A DNA stretch of 64,000 bases from Aralia elata (taxonomy: Eukaryota; Streptophyta; Magnoliopsida; Apiales; Araliaceae). The stretch is taken from the NCBI GenBank assembly GCA_034770075.1, contig CM068387.1:76819971-76883970 (forward strand). The letters run 5' to 3'. The notes under the pieces are model-generated. The model was not told the origin of the DNA and ran no database searches. It saw only the letters and a program-made list of their open reading frames with translations. Positions 9,683-21,899 of this stretch are shown here, piece by piece. Numbering within the stretch: position 1 is the stretch's first letter; each line of letters starts with the position of its first letter. A program made the position numbers and the translations under genes.

Positions 9683-12600
9683 ATGGCGAAAGAACCAGCT
9701 CGAGTTCTTGTTACTGGTGCTGCAGGTATAATGTATACATTCACACATATAAATTGTTGAGAAATGTTTAATATTTTTTTTAGATCTGCTGTTTATACTG
9801 TTGTATTCACTGATTATTTTTAAGAGTTCATCAAGTACGTACGGACGATCAATTAATGTAACTTTTATGTATTTTCTTCTGTTTATCGGATTCTATTGTA
9901 GATCAGATAGTGTTATAGTGGTATGGATGAATTGAGTGATCTACCGAGTCTTATTGTTTGTTGATTTAATTAGATTAGAGGTTAATTATGAGAGTTTGAA
10001 ATTGATTATTTGTAGGGGGCTAGATAGTATACTCCTTTATTTACCATAAATGATGATTATGATGTTAGGATGATGAATTAGCTTTCAAGTTGTGTTTGAA
10101 GGGTTTTTTTGTTTGTTCAAGTTTCATAGTTTTAGATTGATTTGATTTCTACAAGGGGTTTAAGTAATCTTTTTGAACATTTTGCCTGCTTACTAGTTGT
10201 AGTGAGTGATAGGAGGGATGCAGAGTACAGCTATATCTATATGTTTGTGTTTCTGACTCACCTTAAAATATATGCAAATTACTACCATGTCTGCATAAAC
10301 TTGGACAACGGGAGTATGCTGTTTGATTTATGATAGACGCATTACATTTATACAAATTTTATATTTACTGGCCCTTGGGTGCAATCTGTAAGATTGTGTA
10401 CAAGGTTTTCACAATCTGTGCATCTCAGATACTCAATTAGGCCAAATAGTGGTTTAGGGTCAGTGTTGTATAGGAATTTGATATGTTTTTACATTTTATA
10501 ATAAATGCATTTAATAATATTAAATTTCATATTTAATAAGCTTGGATTTGGTGCAATTTGTAAGTGTGTGAAAAGCAATTTTTGTAATGGGTTTAAGTCA
10601 GATATTCAACTTGCTGTAACGGTGGTTTAGAGTTTAGACCCAGTTTATAGAGGTTTTTAATTCATATGATAAAAGGCTAAATTTTATTCTACCTTTTATA
10701 GTTTCTAAGTATCTTACAAGATGCAAACATAATTTAATGAGATTTGTGTGAAAAGTTTGTTTGAGAATTCCCACCTTTAGTTTATATATGTGATTATATA
10801 ATAATTGTAGCAATGCTTCTATGAGAATTGATGATACTTGTAGACCAAGTGGTTGCTACTTGTTAATCTTTGATTTCTCCAATGCAAATTATTCTAGCTT
10901 ATGCATGATCACGTCACATGGATAAATGCCCACACCTTAAACTAAAGTTACATATATTAACGGACGATGTTGGATTTACAGGACAAATTGGATATGCTCT
11001 TGTGCCCATGATCGTCAGAGGTGTGATGTTGGGACCCGATCAGCCTGTGATCCTCCACATGCTTGATATTCCACCTGCTGCAGAGGCATTGAATGGAGTG
11101 AAAATGGAGTTAGTCGATGCTGCATTTCCTCTCCTTAAAGGTCAGTATCTTGTCTACATGAATATTAGTTAAATACTTCAGAAAAACAGCATATCTTGTC
11201 ATCCGATAATTGGGAATATTAGTGGAGTTTGACAGTATTTTTCATGTTATGATATTTGTATCAGGTGTTGTTGCTACAACTGATGTTGTTGAGGCATGCA
11301 CTGGCGTCAATATTACAGTTATGGTTGGCGGTTTCCCTAGGAAAGAAGGCATGGAAAGGAAAGACGTGATGACAAAGAATGTGTCCATTTACAAGTCCCA
11401 AGCTTCTGCTCTTGAGAAGCATGCTGCTGCAAACTGCAAGGTAGGTAATTCTTGGGGGCTTAGGATGTTATAGTCTATAATTGAATTATCTTGTTTTGTT
11501 TAGCATGTTAATTCACAATCACAAGTCATCATTAGCACATATTCTTCACTAGAAGTTTTCATCAAACTTCAAGGTGATTCTGAATAATTGGAAACCTTTA
11601 TTTGTACAATATTTAAGTTGGATTTGTGACAATATTTCTTCAGAATGAGGAAGAATATTTAATTATGGAAGCTCCACTCTGAAATGGTTTTTACTGCAAG
11701 GTTTGTACTCTATTAGCATCATACAACTATGCAAGTGCCTCTGTAGTTCAACATGTTTATGTAGTCTAGTTCTTTGATGCATCAATTGTTTAGGGGAATT
11801 TGATTTATTGTTTGTTTTTTCCAGGTCTTGGTTGTTGCAAACCCTGCCAACACCAACGCGTTGATCCTGAAGGAATTCGCACCATCGATCCCAGAGAAAA
11901 ACATTACTTGTCTTACAAGGTTAGACCATAACAGGGCCCTTGGTCAAATCTCAGAGAGACTGAATGTTCAAGTATCAGATGTTAAGAATGCTATCATCTG
12001 GGGAAATCACTCCTCAACACAGTATCCTGATGTAAACCATGCAACTGTTGGAGACAAGCCTGTCAGAGCTCTTGTTGCTGATGATGAATGGTAAGTAAAA
12101 TAAGAGATTTGTCTTTTCTTTTCATATCGTGTAGATTTGCGCTGGCATTAACTTCATCAAGTATTTTCAGTTCTTCCCCAAAGAAATTCACCTGAAATGC
12201 TGTTTCCTAATCTGATTTTAGGTTGAATGGAGAATTCATCAAAACTGTCCAACAGCGTGGTGCTGCGATTATCAAAGCTAGAAAGCTCTCTAGTGCATTA
12301 TCTGCCGCTAGTGCTGCTTGTGACCACATACGTGATTGGGTTCTTGGAACACCAGAGGTAAGTCATCCTTGTCTAACTTTCGTGATATATTGAGCAAATT
12401 ATATTACATTACAGATGATTTGATTTATGCTATGCATTTTTTAATTCTCCTAAATTAGGGAACTTGGGTTTCTATGGGAGTATACTCTGATGGCTCATAC
12501 AATGTGCCTGCTGGGCTTATTTATTCTTTCCCAGTGACATGTGCCAGTGGAGAATGGAAAATTATTCAAGGTAAGGATTTAGTAAAATATCAAAGCATAT

Positions 12601-12944
12601 CTATAGGGTTATCATTGTTACTAATAAAGGGCAAAGAACTTCATTTATCAGTTACAATATGGTATATTTGAATTTGTTTGTATAATTAGTCACTGTATAT
12701 GAGTATGTTTTATTTTATTGTCTTCCCTTAAAACTGATTCTTTTGGATAACTGCATTTGGGTACAAGTTCCATTAATATATATATTTGTATGTCTTACAA
12801 TTTTACAATTTTCTGCATGGAATCTTAATTTGTACTTTCCTCATCGTAGGACTTTCCATTGACGAGTTCTCAAGGAAGAAGTTGGACTTGACGGCTGAAG
12901 AGCTCAGCGAGGAAAAGGCCTTGGCATACTCGTGTCTCTCTTGA
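9683..12944 (+). CDS. Cytosolic NAD-dependent malate dehydrogenase, copy 1 (MDH1)
   Basis: Seven exons (9683-9725, 10982-11140, 11265-11440, 11825-12090, 12222-12357, 12459-12570, 12850-12944), all with GT-AG introns, encode 328 residues. The enzyme interconverts malate and oxaloacetate with NAD(H) in the cytosol. The NAD-binding glycine motif TGAAGQIGY is at residues 11-19. The substrate/active-site loop is GGFPRKEGMERKD. The catalytic pair is Asp160 in LTRLDHNR and His188 in IIWGNHSS. There is no N-terminal transit peptide and the protein ends SCLS, as in plant cytosolic forms; Cys326 matches the redox-sensitive C-terminal Cys known in Arabidopsis cMDH1. It is about four residues shorter than the usual 332 because the loop after NHATV (residue 201) is shortened; MDH2 shares this. 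The start has a CT-rich leader and sits in AACAATGGCG. Confidence 0.97.
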
Positions 12945-13450
12945 ATTTCTTAATCACCAGCATCTTGGTATCTAGTAGTTATCGTGATTTGTGTTAGTGA
13001 AGTAACAACAATTTTGAATAATCCCATTGTTTAATTCTCGCGGAACTGTAATGATGGAGATAACTGTTTCTCTATAGATCCCGCTGTTTGTGGATCTATA
13101 GTTTTCTTTGTTTTTGCATTTTGGGATATTTGAAGTTCAGAATTCTGTCATGAATAGCTGAACCCTACCATGGGGTATAAGAATGAAAGTTTAGATGGTC
13201 CATTGTGATCAGTAATTTTGTTTATGATAATATCTTAAATTATTTTTTTTCAGGAATACCAGTGAAAAATCTATTCTATTACTACTGAAGGGGGGGAGAG
13301 TAATGAAGTAAGTTTGTACCCCGTTCTCCACCGGGGTTTGGAGGTGGGCCAGTGGGGGGACGAGTCAGTGCCAATGCTACCAGTCTGAATCTCATAATCT
13401 TAATTCCTAGAATTTTTATTTTTATTTTGAGTTTTGCCCTCCAATGCACC

Positions 13451-13453
<3 letters not shown>

Positions 13454-13506
<53 letters not shown>
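13454..13506. repeat. Long (TA)n microsatellite
   Basis: About 26 uninterrupted TA units downstream of MDH1. Confidence 0.95.
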
Positions 13507-13508
<2 letters not shown>

Positions 13509-13785
13509 CTTAATATGTTAAAGATCTTCAAACATGTATTACACAGAGGGCATATGATAATACATGATTGACAAAATAAAGTTGCGGGCTGTTTCTATGT
13601 CCTCTATTAGACTTTTTGGATTATAATAATAAATCCGATTGATTAATTTCGTTCAAGTAGTAAACTTGCAGCTCGTCTATGAAACTTTATGCTTAAGAAG
13701 TGCACTGTCTGACCATCTCTTGCTTGGGTTTCTCTCCAAACAATTGTTCAAAGCATCCTCACTTTCGTTATTTGACAAAAAGCGG

Positions 13786-14543
13786 TAGGGGTGAGTAAGG
13801 AACCAAATTGCAACCGAAATTGCACCAAAAACGGAACAAACCGCACCAATTAAAACCACACCAGCGGTTCCGGCGTGTGTGGCGGTTTTAGGTGGGTTGA
13901 AAAACCGAATTTATGGTTTGGGTTTGGTTACTAGTCAAAACCTCATGCATAAAACCGAAACCGCACCATGCAAGAGTTATTTTTGTTAAACACTAAGTGC
14001 ATTATTTTCAAACCATAATAAATAAAAATATGTCAGCATCACAAACTAAATTCTAATTAAGAATCCAATTCTATATCCCATTATTAACAGGTTTCAAGAG
14101 ACAAATCCTCCTTTCAGAGTAGTATGTTCATATGTTGGGTATATTAGAGCTTCTACTTTAATCCATGACACTTATATTTTATCAATTCCTCACCTCTCAG
14201 CATGTAATATGTATCCACATATTACAATTTTACAATTAAGACAGTCCACACTTTCAACTTGCACCATTTGATTCATAAGCAACAGAGACAAAAAGAAAAA
14301 CCAAAAGGAGGAATATCCCATAACTTTGTGAGTTTAATGTGGAGAGAGAAGAGAAGCGGGTAAAAATAAAGTTTGTTGTTTTAATTGGTTTTGAAACCGA
14401 AACCGCACCGCACAGTTTAAAACCGCACCGCACCAATCATAAGAGGTTTCATATGCGGTTTTAGATTTGTCAAACCGCACCTAAGCGGTTTCGTGTGCGG
14501 GTTGAGCTTCAAACCGCACCAAATCGCACCATGCTCACCCCTA
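13786..14543. mobile_element. hAT-type non-autonomous element (758 bp) with 8-bp target duplication
   Basis: Ends are TAGGGGTGAGTA and, inverted, TAGGGGTGAGCATGGTG. The element is flanked by identical AAAAGCGG at 13778-13785 and 14544-14551, the 8-bp duplication size of hAT elements. The subterminal parts on both sides are packed with AACCGCACC/GGTGCGGTT motifs, as in a widespread class of plant hAT-like repeats. No transposase frame is present. Confidence 0.88.
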
Positions 14544-15723
14544 AAAAGCGGAATCTCATGTGCATCTCCGGAAAATTAACTTAAGGCCCAAAGTTGGTTT
14601 TAAGGTTTGGAACTAGAAAAACACAATGAAAGAAAAGAAAAAGAAACAAAAGAAGGAAAAGATATTTTAATGAAAATAAATTTAATTATCTATACTTCTA
14701 AAACAGCTAATATAAAAATAAATAATTAAATATAATGCGATAAATAGTTAAAGAGTTTCAAATCTTTTTCCTTTTGCTTCATTTTCTCTCGAGTTTTTGG
14801 AGTTTACAATTTAAGAATTTTGCATCAATCAACCTAATGACCGTTAGGATATTAAAAGTGAGTTGTAGTCATGTTATCTGTAATATTTAGTATTATTTAA
14901 TATATTTATATTTAGATATAAAATTTATGCAAAACAGAAACAAATTATAAAAATAAGTAAAATATAAATCCGAGTCCTTTGAATTCACAAAGTCTCCTTA
15001 AAGCAAATTTATTCCCTCACTAGTGCTAAAGGATTAATCGAATAATTGCTTCTCAAGATAAAATGGATTTCCAGTTTTTACTTAGAAGCACTTTAAAATT
15101 AAGAACACTTCGAACCAAATTATATGTTATGAACCGAACTTATATGGATATTAATGATGCATGCATTAATGAAAAACTGGAAAAACTTACTGCACAATTT
15201 TATTGCATAAACGAGAAACAGGGATGCAATACTTTTGCAAAGAACGGGATTCTGTAGAACGGCAACGGAAAGTATAATGCAGAACGGGAACGGGATTTCT
15301 GAAACGGGAAAGAGATTTTATATCTCAGAAATGTGCCCAGATTTTATATCTCAGAAATGTGCCACACACCGTTTATTTATAGAAAATTTTCGCGCGTTAT
15401 CAGTTGGGATACGACCGTTAGCGTTCAATTGTTGTCAAAACGACGTAGTATCGTGATCAATATTATAAATATAAGTTTGTCTAAAAAATATATATCCCGA
15501 ACCGACCGGATATGCATCAATCAACCTAATGACCGGACGGACGGGTACAATTGCTCACTATTTCTCACTCTTTTCTCTCTTGATTTCTCTTATTTGCTTG
15601 CTGTTTTCTCCTTCTTTTTCCGCTGCTGCCGCCTCCTTCTTTTGCTGCTGAACCTCCTTCTTTTGCTGCTGAACCTCTCGGATGAAATGAAGAAACTGAG
15701 CTGAAATAGGCTGCATTAGGGCA

Positions 15724-15848
15724 GCCGCAGATTGATCTGCGGCTTGGCCGCAGATTGATCTGCGGCTGGCTGGCCCACCGCCCATCGCACTCAGCCGTCT
15801 CGCGCACTACCATTATTTTAATCTTTTGGCCGCAGATTGATCCGCGGC
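15724..15848. repeat. Three copies of a 20-bp near-palindrome
   Basis: GCCGCAGATTGATCTGCGGC occurs at 15724-15743 and 15747-15766; a one-base variant (C for T) is at 15829-15848. Each can fold into an 8-bp stem around a four-base loop. They sit in an island much richer in GC than its surroundings. Confidence 0.8.
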
Positions 15849-16559
15849 TGGGTGGGCTGATTTTCTCGTTTTTCGTGTCACGCCTCAATTTTCATGTCAC
15901 GACTTCGATTTCTGCTAAAAGGCTTGCATTTTGAAGTCCGTGAACCGTTGGGAGACGTGCCACATCATTCGGGCATGCTCATTTCGGACGGCCTTGCTGT
16001 CACGTCGATTTTGATTTGCAAATCGTTGCGGTGACGTCGAGTGTTCGTTCCGGTGCCCATCCTTTGCTCTCGCAGGCCGACCCAATGGACGAATTTGCCC
16101 TCCTGTCATGTTCAGTATAGCTTACTTATATTTTAATATTTTAGTTTGTGGATAATTATGATAAAATAGTAGAATAATTTATTACTATATGATATATCAC
16201 CGTAGATGTTTTAATTTAAGTTCATGAGAATCAATATTAGTAAATGACTTCTGTAAGAAATAAAATTACTATAACATAATAAGTTTCTTTAAAAAAAATT
16301 AGGATCATAAATGGTGTTTTGGTTCTAGTTAAATTATAGGTTTAAAAAGTATTTTAATAGTATTTAATAAAATAAAATCAGGAGACTTTAAAAAATATTT
16401 TAATAACACTTAAATTCTAGTCTCATACCAAAAATTAAGGGGAAAAAATTAATTTTGCCTTATTATATATGTATATGTATATAGATTGTTTGAATTGCAA
16501 AAGGAAGTACCAGCAAAGCTTGCGGTCCAGTTGTGAGATCGAAATCAAGTTTAAATTGG

Positions 16560-16625
16560 AATTTTGAACTGAATATATAAATGTTAATTTTAAAATTTTG
16601 AACTGAATATATAAATGTTAATTGA
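16560..16625. repeat. 34-bp tandem duplication
   Basis: The segment starting ATTTTGAACTGAATATATAA is present twice with a 34-bp period, about 550 bp upstream of the 11S globulin start codon. Confidence 0.85.
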
Positions 16626-17038
16626 GATCAAAATCAACGTTTATGATTAATTTTAAAGTTTAATATGCAATAATTTGATTTTAAAAGTCAAATTATATTT
16701 TTAATTTTAGAATAAATAGAGTATAATTTTGTAAAAAATTATGATCATTGAAAGTATTTTTCTCATTAAAAATTAATAAAAAAATTTAACCATTAAAATT
16801 TTGAAACAATGCATGTGCACATGTCCGACCACTCTTTAGTATAGTGATGCTACTCACAAACATAAATCAAGTGATTAACTGGCGTTAAAAATAATTAAAA
16901 GGAAGTATTATTTTTACACGTATTTTTGATATTTCTGTATAATTATTTTTTATATAAAAAATAAAACTCATTTTATGCTCACGTGCGAGAGAATCATGTA
17001 GAGATATCACAAGAAATATCTGTTTCCATAATTAAATT

Positions 17039-17090
17039 CATGCAAGGAGAGCCAGAAGCCAAACGTGTCACCTGCCCAATTTGACGTGTC
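17039..17090 (+). promoter_or_regulatory. Seed-type promoter motifs of the 11S globulin gene
   Basis: An RY core CATGCA (17039-17044) is followed by two ACGTGTC motifs matching the ABRE consensus ACGTGKC (17063-17069 and 17084-17090), 80-135 bp before the start codon. A further RY core in the opposite sense is at 16810-16815. RY elements bound by B3 factors (ABI3/FUS3/LEC2) and ABREs bound by bZIP factors are the standard drivers of seed storage genes in ripening embryos. Confidence 0.65.
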
Positions 17091-17172
17091 AAAACTCTAA
17101 TATCCATATGACCATTATTTCTCCCCTCTGCTAAATTAAATTTCAAACCAACTCTTCATAATTAATACAATT

Positions 17173-20100
17173 ATGAGTAGATATACTTCATATTTCTCTC
17201 TTGGCCTTTGTTTTCTTGTTCTCTCCCATGTTTGTTCAGCTCAGCTAGAGCATCGGCAGGGAACATGGCTAAGCCCAGATCCCAGACCCCGATTACTAGC
17301 TAAAACTGACTGTCAGATTGAGAGGCTCACCGCTCAAGAACCTAGCCGCCAGCTCAAATCTGAGGCCGGAGTCACGGAGTTTTGGTATCCCAACAGCGAC
17401 GAATTCTTATGCGCTGGTGTTGAAGCAATTCGACATGTTATCGAAACCAAAGGCCTTCTTTTGCCTTCTTTCTCCAATACACCACAACTCACCTACATAG
17501 TCCAAGGCTAGTACTTCTCTACTTCCTTAGTTTTGATGAGTTGAATTTTTAACTATGTTTAGAAATTAGAGATACATTTTGACATTTTAATTCGGTTGAC
17601 AAAAATGTAAAACCTAAAATTAATAAGAATCCATTTATATTTTGAAAACATCAAATATATATGATACTCCCAAAAATAATCCAATTTCATTTAATATTAG
17701 TATAACATGACAATGTTTTCATAATTATCATAACAAATTTATTATTGTGTCATCACTAAACTATAGATTCATATGGAACCTAAGTATATAAACTTAATTA
17801 ATTTTGTAAATTTTGTAACCAAAACTCTTTGTGTAGAATAGATGAATAATTAATAGTACTTTACATTTTAAGAATAATTTATAATGGTTATAGTTGTTTT
17901 TATGGTGTGTTTATTTTGACTTTTAAATTTTTAAAAAATTGATTTAAAAAATCAAAATGTATTTTTGGATAAATACTTTTCATATTTAATTAATAATATT
18001 GCAGGTAGGGGTATTCTGGGAACTGTATTTCCGGGTTGTGCCGAGACATATGAATCAGAATTACAGTCAAGCGGAAGCGGAGACCCAAGTCAGTGTTCGA
18101 CCATAGACCGTCACCAGAAGCTCAGACGGTTCCGAGAGGGTGATGTTATTGCCATGCCGCCTGGTGTTGCTCATTGGATTTACAACGATGGAGATTCATC
18201 CATTATTAGTGTTTCACTTTTAGATTCCAGCAGTAATTCTAACCTGCTTGATCAGAACTATTGGGTATGTAACAACATACTGAACCTAGTCTTCAATCCT
18301 TATATTAAACCTTTACCATAAAAATCGAATTCACTAAACTTTAAACACTAAAAATAAGATTAAAATACAAAATTGTACCCTGAGTTTACAACTTTGAGAA
18401 TATGCGTAGCAGTAATTAGTAGCGTAAAATTATATCTTTTGAATTAATATTGCATTGGGCAAAATTATATCATAAAAGTAATGTTTTCACTAATAATTGT
18501 ACTTTAAGGGTGACAATTTCTAATTAATAAAAATTCAAGGAGAAAAATATCACAAAAATACACATATAGGATGGAGTTTTGTATTTTAGTCCAAAAGATT
18601 ACTTTAATTTCACATGGATTTATTGGTTGTTTTTTTACGTTCTTTCTCAAATATGCCAAAGGTAATAATTTAAATATAATCATACAAAATGTCATGACGT
18701 TGATACTTTTAGTAGGAATATCCTGCACTTAGTTTCTTACTCTCTTCGTATTCAAAAGGATGAACAAAATACAAATTTCACACCTATTAAAAAAAGTAAA
18801 AGTAGAGAAAAGTTAGTACATAAAGTTCTAAATGTCTCCTTAGTGGTCTACAAGATTCATAAAGTGATGAATAGTTTTATTTTTTTATACTAATGGATTC
18901 TACTAATGACATAGTTACCCTTCACTTTATGTACTTTATCTCATTCTTTTGGAAAATAAATATAATTGTACCTTTAGACTACATGGAGGAAGTATTAAAA
19001 TTTATAGCTAGTATATTGCTATTGTATTATTTAATGTGAAAAGTAATTCAAAAAACTTGGCCTTAGAGATTCTTCCTTGCCGGAAACCCACAAAAAGAAG
19101 GACAACAAAGCGGCGGCCAACATGAGCAAAAGGGTCATGGCCATGGCCAAGAATGGCAGGAATACGAACCTAGCAGTATCTTCAAGGGTTTCGACGAGCA
19201 GATTCTTGCCGATGTTTATAAAGTTGACACCAAGACGGTGAGGAATTTACAGAGCCAAAATGATCAAAGGGGCAGCATTGTCAAAGCCGAAAGGTTTCAG
19301 GTGGTAATACCAGAATATGATCAGGAAGAACAAGCACAAAAACAGCATGGTAGAGGTGGAAGACCTAATGGCTTAGAGGAAACTATATGCACAATGAGTC
19401 TTATACAAAACATTGCCAGCCCCCAACATGCTGACGTGTACAACCCACGTGGCGGACGTATCAGCCTACTCAACGGTCAGAATTTCCCCATCCTCAACTA
19501 TCTCCAACTTGGTGCTGTGAGAGGAGTTCTCTATAAGGTAAGAATCTTGAATTATATAATTATCACTCTGTTCTGACAATTAAAAGAATCACATTTGACT
19601 TCCCAAGTTAATTCTTGAAATTTTAAAATTTGAATGTGACGGGATTTATTAATTTTTTATAATTAATTGTACTTTTAAGTAGTTTATACTTTATATATTT
19701 AAGATTGTATTGAATAGCATTGTATAAATTTATATTAATTTAAAAAAAATTATTTTATAAGTTAACTAGATAAAAAAAAATTAATATATTTTTGTGCGAC
19801 ATTGACATTTTTGTTTCAATATTAACAAGTATATATTTAATAAAAAAAATATATTTTTCAGAACGCAATCTTGGGGCCCTTTTGGAATGTGAATGCGCAT
19901 AGTGTGATTTATATCATTAAAGGGAAGGGCCGAATTCAAGTAGTTGGCAATCGAGGGAAATCAGTGTTTGATGATCAAGTCCGAGAGGGTCAGATAATTA
20001 TCGTGCCACAAAACTTTGCGGTGGTAAAGAAGGCCGGTAATGAAGGTGATCTAGAGTGGGTGGCATTCAAAACAAATGAGAACCCGACGATTAGCACAAT

Positions 20101-20233
20101 GGCCGGAAGCCGTTCGGCTCTCGGCACTATGCCGGAGGATGTGCTGATGAACTCGTATACGATTTCCAGGGAGGATGCCAGAAAGTTGAAGTTTAACAGA
20201 GAGGAGTCAACTTTGTTTAGTCCAAAGGGATAG
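17173..20233 (+). CDS. 11S globulin (legumin-type) seed storage protein precursor
   Basis: Four exons (17173-17506, 18005-18264, 19067-19537, 19862-20233), the classical legumin layout, encode 478 residues. A hydrophobic signal peptide spans residues 1-23 (cleavage likely after VCSA), so the product enters the secretory route to protein storage vacuoles. Cys47 and Cys80 have the 33-residue spacing of the acidic-chain disulfide; Cys123 in VFPGC and Cys306 in GLEETIC would form the inter-chain bond. The Asn299-Gly300 junction in RPNGLEETIC is the conserved legumain site separating acidic and basic chains. Two cupin barrels are evident, with a Gln/Gly/His-rich loop at about 209-230. Intron 1 must use a GC donor (CAAG|GCTAGT): it is the only nearby junction that continues the frame into GRGILG. 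Nearest genes are the two MDH copies, with no evident functional link. Confidence 0.95.
18740..18992. mobile_element. Stowaway-like MITE in 11S intron 2
   Basis: The left end CTCTCTTCGTATTCAAAAGG pairs imperfectly with the inverted right end (CTTCCTCCATGTAGTCTAAA). TA dinucleotides flank it at 18738-18739 and 18993-18994. The ends are diverged, so this is an old insertion. It lies wholly within intron 2 (18265-19066). Confidence 0.5.
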
Positions 20234-20965
20234 GTCACAAGGGCCAAGGGGAGTATGCCTAGCCTAATTAAATTTACCATGAGCTAGTAAACTAAATAAA
20301 AGAGCACAAGCCATATATGCCTTACTTGCCTAAGTACGGATTGTGTTATTTGATGAGTAAATATTATTGGCTGGTTTCATGTATTTACTCTAAATATATA
20401 AATGGCTTATAATTAATATGTGGAGTGATGTGTAGTAAATGTTTGATGTGACATTATTTGGATATTTATATATCTTTGAAAAATAGACCGTCTATATTTA
20501 AAAAAAGTACTAATATGTAATAAATGTTTAATGTAACACTATTTAGATAAATATATCTTTGACGCGTTCATAAAAAAAACAAACTATCTATAGTTAAAAA
20601 AAAAGAAGTACCATATGCTATCATGAGTAGAGGAATGGTTAGAATTTTTAAATAAAGATCGTCCAATCTAATGTTCAGATATTTATTTATCTGAATAATG
20701 TTAAAATACGTATTAACTATGACTCCCTATAAATATAATATCACTATTAACTAAATGATTCAATTATATATTAAATATAAAATGAAAAACTATCTTATTT
20801 AATTAAATATTAATAATATAAAAAATGTACAACAAAATTTGGCAAAGCATGGGTTGTGAACTCATTTGCGTAAATGTGAGCGTCATGCCGTTGTATTTTA
20901 AAAATTAAAATTAAAATTAAAATATGATGCAGGCCTCAAGCCATTATTTGAGCTGGTTATATATT
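20234..20965. other. 11S globulin 3' flank, no gene seen
   Basis: The first 200 bp probably hold the 3' untranslated region. Two diverged copies of a sequence around AATAAATGTTTAATGT (near 20433 and 20518) suggest a small old tandem duplication. Similarity to the MDH1 upstream region begins near 20930 (GCCTCAAGCCATTATTTG). Confidence 0.5.
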
Positions 20966-20968
20966 AGT

Positions 20969-21150
20969 ACTTCCTTTGTCACAAAGATAAATTTTTTTAT
21001 TATTATTTTAAATAATATTAAGTTAAATATTTATTTACTTTACATGTTTTATTTTTTATAATAATTTATTAATATTAAATGTCATATTTTTAATATCACT
21101 AATTATACGTAAAAAATTATACAATAATTATGAACCGGAGAGAGTATTAT
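20969..21150. mobile_element. Probable degraded Stowaway-like MITE in the MDH2 promoter
   Basis: Begins TACTTCCTTTGTCACAAAGA and ends, inverted, TACTCTCTCCGGTTC. The ends are diverged, but the insert is absent from the MDH1 promoter, where the flanking segments lie close together (about 9255-9280). Confidence 0.4.
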
Positions 21151-21164
21151 CAGTAAGTCTAGGG

Positions 21165-21521
21165 GGACATGGAAAAATGGACATGGAAATTGGACATTTC
21201 CAATTTCCCTTGGTTTTTTTTTTTTTTTTTTTTTGGGTTTAGTCAAAATATATTTATACTATGGATTTAAAAAAAAAAATTAGAAAAAAATGTAAAAAAT
21301 TAGGTCCAATTTGGATATATATCAAAAAAATGGTTGTATGGGCCCATACAACCATTTTTTTGATATATATCCAAATTGGACCTAATTTTTTACGTTTTTT
21401 TCTAATTTTTTTTTTTAAATCCATAGTATAAATATATTTGGACTAAACCCAAAAAAAAAAAAAAAAAAAAAAACCAAGGGAAATTAGAAATGTCCAATTT
21501 CCATGTCATTTTTCCATGTCC
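21165..21521. repeat. 357-bp near-perfect palindrome upstream of MDH2
   Basis: Two arms of about 178 bp, from GGACATGGAAAAATGGACAT inward to TGTATGGGCCCATACA at the centre (21342/21343), are almost exact reverse complements with no spacer. Each arm carries a poly-T/poly-A run of about 22 bases. It separates parts of the promoter that are contiguous in MDH1 and lies about 380 bp before the MDH2 start codon. It is probably a foldback-type MITE; the outer bases GTCTAGGGG and GCGTAGGAG could be a worn target duplication. No coding capacity. Confidence 0.9.
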
Positions 21522-21704
21522 GCGTAGGAGGACTCGAGTATTATTGGTCGATGTAACACTAATTAAAGTCTCAAACAAGTTGACTAATGGGTTACACGTC
21601 AGCTTATAATCCAAGAGCACACAGTCCAAGAAAAACGTTAAGCCTGACGTGGCATCAGTTTTCCTACCAGTCACGAATAATCAAACAGTAGGTGTCATCT
21701 GCTA

Positions 21705-21737
21705 AAGCGCTTTACGCATCACGGCGCACAATAGAAA
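21705..21737 (+). promoter_or_regulatory. 33-bp conserved block, MDH2 copy
   Basis: Identical to 9443-9475 in the MDH1 promoter, about 165 bp upstream of the MDH2 start codon. See the MDH1 entry for the argument. Confidence 0.55.
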
Positions 21738-21899
21738 CCCAACCTCACAATTGAAAATGACGGTAATTCGGAACATAACGACGTCGTTCAGTTGTTTTGT
21801 TTATCTTGAGCACTATATCAGTCCCTACTCACGCAGACCGACTCATCGTTCCCTTTATCTCTCTCTGGCACAGATTAGATTAAGATCAGATACTCAACA

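Larger units (their letters stand above)
14552..17030. other. Intergenic stretch between the hAT element and the 11S promoter
   Basis: No convincing gene. A GC-richer island at 15560-16110 has several overlapping open frames that I do not recognise and three copies of a palindrome (listed separately). A 25-bp segment ending CAGAAATGTGCC is tandemly duplicated near 15316-15364. A 34-bp tandem duplication lies at 16560-16625. The rest is AT-rich. Confidence 0.5.

Noticed and set aside
15333..15888. Overlapping open frames of 73-123 codons on both strands
   Set aside because: Composition (Leu/Phe-rich one way, Glu/Gln/Lys-rich the other) follows from a pyrimidine-rich repeat; no recognisable domain or splice context.
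19990..20280. 96-codon minus-strand frame over 11S exon 4
   Set aside because: Antisense shadow of the 11S globulin.
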